NCBI RefSeq assembly: GCF_011745665.1
Contig: NZ_CP050253.1
Location: 2,455,418-2,519,417 of the forward strand
Direction: 5' to 3'
Origin: Zophobihabitans entericus
GTDB lineage: Bacteria > Pseudomonadota > Gammaproteobacteria > Enterobacterales > Orbaceae
DNA length: 64,000 bases
Every line of letters starts with the position of its first letter. Position 1 is the first letter of the stretch. Under the pieces are notes generated by a model that made no database searches, was not told the origin of the DNA, and saw only the letters and a list, made by a program, of their open reading frames with translations. The translations under genes and the position numbers were made by a program. This document shows, piece by piece, positions 62,601 to 64,000 of the stretch.

Positions 62601-62647
62601 AAATCAAAGGGTTAAACAATAGCATTAAAATTATAACTCTTTGATTT
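62601..62647 (+). other. Intercistronic hairpin between nrdA and nrdB
   Basis: AAATCAAAGGGTTA (62601-62614) pairs with TAACTCTTTGATTT (62634-62647) at 13 of 14 positions around a 19-base loop. It is not followed by a T-run, so it may stabilise or process mRNA rather than terminate it. Confidence 0.65.
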
Positions 62648-62699
62648 ATTTACAGTTTTTATAATATCATTTTTAAATTCAGGCTGAATGGAGTCTAAC

Positions 62700-63830
62700 A
62701 TGGCTTATACCACTTTCTCTCAAACTCATAATGATCAGTTAAAAGAACCGATGTTCCTTGGACAACCGGTTAACGTCGCGCGTTATGACCAACAAAAATA
62801 TGAAATGTTTGAAAAACTGATCGAGAAACAACTCTCTTTCTTCTGGCGTCCGGAAGAAGTTGATATTTCAAAAGATCGTATCGACTATCAGGCTTTACCT
62901 GAACATGAAAAGCATATTTTTATCAGTAATCTAAAATATCAAACCCTGCTTGATTCAATTCAGGGACGTAGTCCTAACGTAGCGCTGTTACCGCTGATCT
63001 CTATTCCGGAACTGGAAACATGGGTAGAAACCTGGTCATTCTCGGAAACGATTCATTCACGTTCGTATACACATATTATTCGTAATATTATGAACGATCC
63101 GTCGGTTGTTTTTGATGACATCGTCAACAACGAAGAGATCCTAAAACGTGCCAGCGATATTTCTGGTTATTATGATGATCTAATCACTTATACCAACTAT
63201 TACAACTTATTTGGTGAAGGTACGCACACAATTAGCGGTAAAGTTATCACTGTTAATCGTAAGTTGCTGAAAAAGAAACTCTATCTTTGCCTGATGAGCG
63301 TTAATGCGCTGGAAGCGATCCGTTTTTATGTCAGCTTTGCTTGTTCTTTCGCTTTTGCTGAGCGTGAACTCATGGAAGGTAACGCTAAGATCATTAAGTT
63401 GATTGCTCGTGACGAAGCACTGCATTTAACCGGTACTCAGTTTATGATTAATACTTTGCGCTCAGGTGAAGATGATCCGGAAATGGCCATCATTGCTAAA
63501 GAGTGTGAGCAAGAAGCTTACGACTTATTTGTGCAAGCAGCAAATCAGGAAAAAGAGTGGGCAGATTACCTGTTCTCTGGTGGTTCTATGATTGGACTTA
63601 ACCGCGATATTCTTTGCCAATACGTTGAATATATTACCAATATTCGTATGCAGGCGGTAGGGCTGGCACTACCATTTGAAACACGCTCAAACCCAATTCC
63701 ATGGATTAATAACTGGTTAGTTTCTGATAACGTACAAGTTGCGCCACAAGAGTCAGAAATCAGTTCTTACCTGGTTGGACAAATTGATTCATCTGTCAAT
63801 GAAGATGATTTAAGTGGATTTGAGCTGTAA
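62700..63830 (+). CDS. nrdB: Class Ia ribonucleoside-diphosphate reductase, beta subunit
   Basis: Holds the diiron-tyrosyl radical that drives NrdA. From ATG at 62700, preceded by GGAG, the protein is 376 residues, the E. coli length; an in-frame upstream ATG at 62688 would add four residues. The metal and radical motif [13 protein letters not shown] carries a Glu, a His and the radical Tyr, and a second set is in [27 protein letters not shown] is the family start. The [2Fe-2S] gene yfaE does not follow within the 170 bp left in the window. Confidence 0.98.
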   Translation: MAYTTFSQTHNDQLKEPMFLGQPVNVARYDQQKYEMFEKLIEKQLSFFWRPEEVDISKDRIDYQALPEHEKHIFISNLKYQTLLDSIQGRSPNVALLPLISIPELETWVETWSFSETIHSRSYTHIIRNIMNDPSVVFDDIVNNEEILKRASDISGYYDDLITYTNYYNLFGEGTHTISGKVITVNRKLLKKKLYLCLMSVNALEAIRFYVSFACSFAFAERELMEGNAKIIKLIARDEALHLTGTQFMINTLRSGEDDPEMAIIAKECEQEAYDLFVQAANQEKEWADYLFSGGSMIGLNRDILCQYVEYITNIRMQAVGLALPFETRSNPIPWINNWLVSDNVQVAPQESEISSYLVGQIDSSVNEDDLSGFEL

Positions 63831-64000
63831 AGCGTAAAAACTCAACAGAATGTGTTAAGCTTTTGAAAAGATGAAGCTGGCAAATTGAGGTGATTAAAAA
63901 TAGTCGATATACTCCAAAGTGTCCTATTGTAGCGTTAAGTACTCCCTGTACCTACCGTTCTGTGGATTTCTTAATTTTTGTTTATTTTTATCCCTGAAAT
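63831..64000. other. Intergenic tail after nrdB
   Basis: 170 bp to the window edge with no visible gene, terminator or repeat. Confidence 0.5.

Overview
The window looks like a chromosomal segment of an AT-rich gammaproteobacterium close to, but outside, the Enterobacteriaceae. Many housekeeping proteins (NrdA, NrdB, AlaA, Edd, GntR, HldE, UbiE, YjeH) match E. coli sequences from memory almost end to end, yet the DNA is poor in G+C and several enteric neighbours are missing (fkpB, ubiJ, tatD, yfaE). An insect-gut Orbales member (Gilliamella/Frischella-like) would fit; this is inference, because no rRNA or tRNA gene is present to place it.

Layout. 1-6833 (all minus): a sugar-acid locus with the gluconate repressor gntR, edd, and a separate operon of 2-hydroxyacid dehydrogenase, eda, a second 2-hydroxyacid dehydrogenase and a mannose-family PTS IIC gene cut by the window edge. 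Palindromic GntR-type operators and CRP-like sites sit at both promoters. 7137-11447: a small lipoprotein, a YahK-like alcohol dehydrogenase, mltF, tadA and the ferredoxin gene yfhL. 11560-16954 (minus): ribF, ileS, lspA, ispH. 17178-26017: DoxX protein with a divergent LysR regulator, folE, the exporter yjeH, hldE, and ubiE-ubiB-tatABC.

26189-48903 is the standout region. A 19.1-kb gene encodes a 6375-residue secreted protein with about fifty 103-residue Ig-like (Big/invasin-type) repeats between SdrD-B/GEVED-like and DUF11-like modules, ending in a degenerate OmpA-like domain. Its stop codon overlaps by one base the start of a gene for a 1195-residue outer-membrane-barrel-like protein. The two look like a co-translated surface-display or adhesin system. 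Inside the array, about 4 kb (31900-36000) is far more G+C-rich and near-identical from copy to copy, in exact 309-bp steps, which points to recent amplification or import. Upstream lies a 685-bp AT-rich region with a pseudoknot-like candidate leader.

49589-63830: a NadR-like protein without its repressor domain and with an eroded kinase P-loop, a YfiF-type SPOUT protein with an eroded motif, a TabA/YhcH protein, nusB, ribH, a lemA-TPM pair, an ACT plus UPF0210 pair, alaA, a repeat-rich intergenic region, an orphan alpha/beta hydrolase, and nrdAB preceded by two NrdR boxes spaced 31 bp apart.
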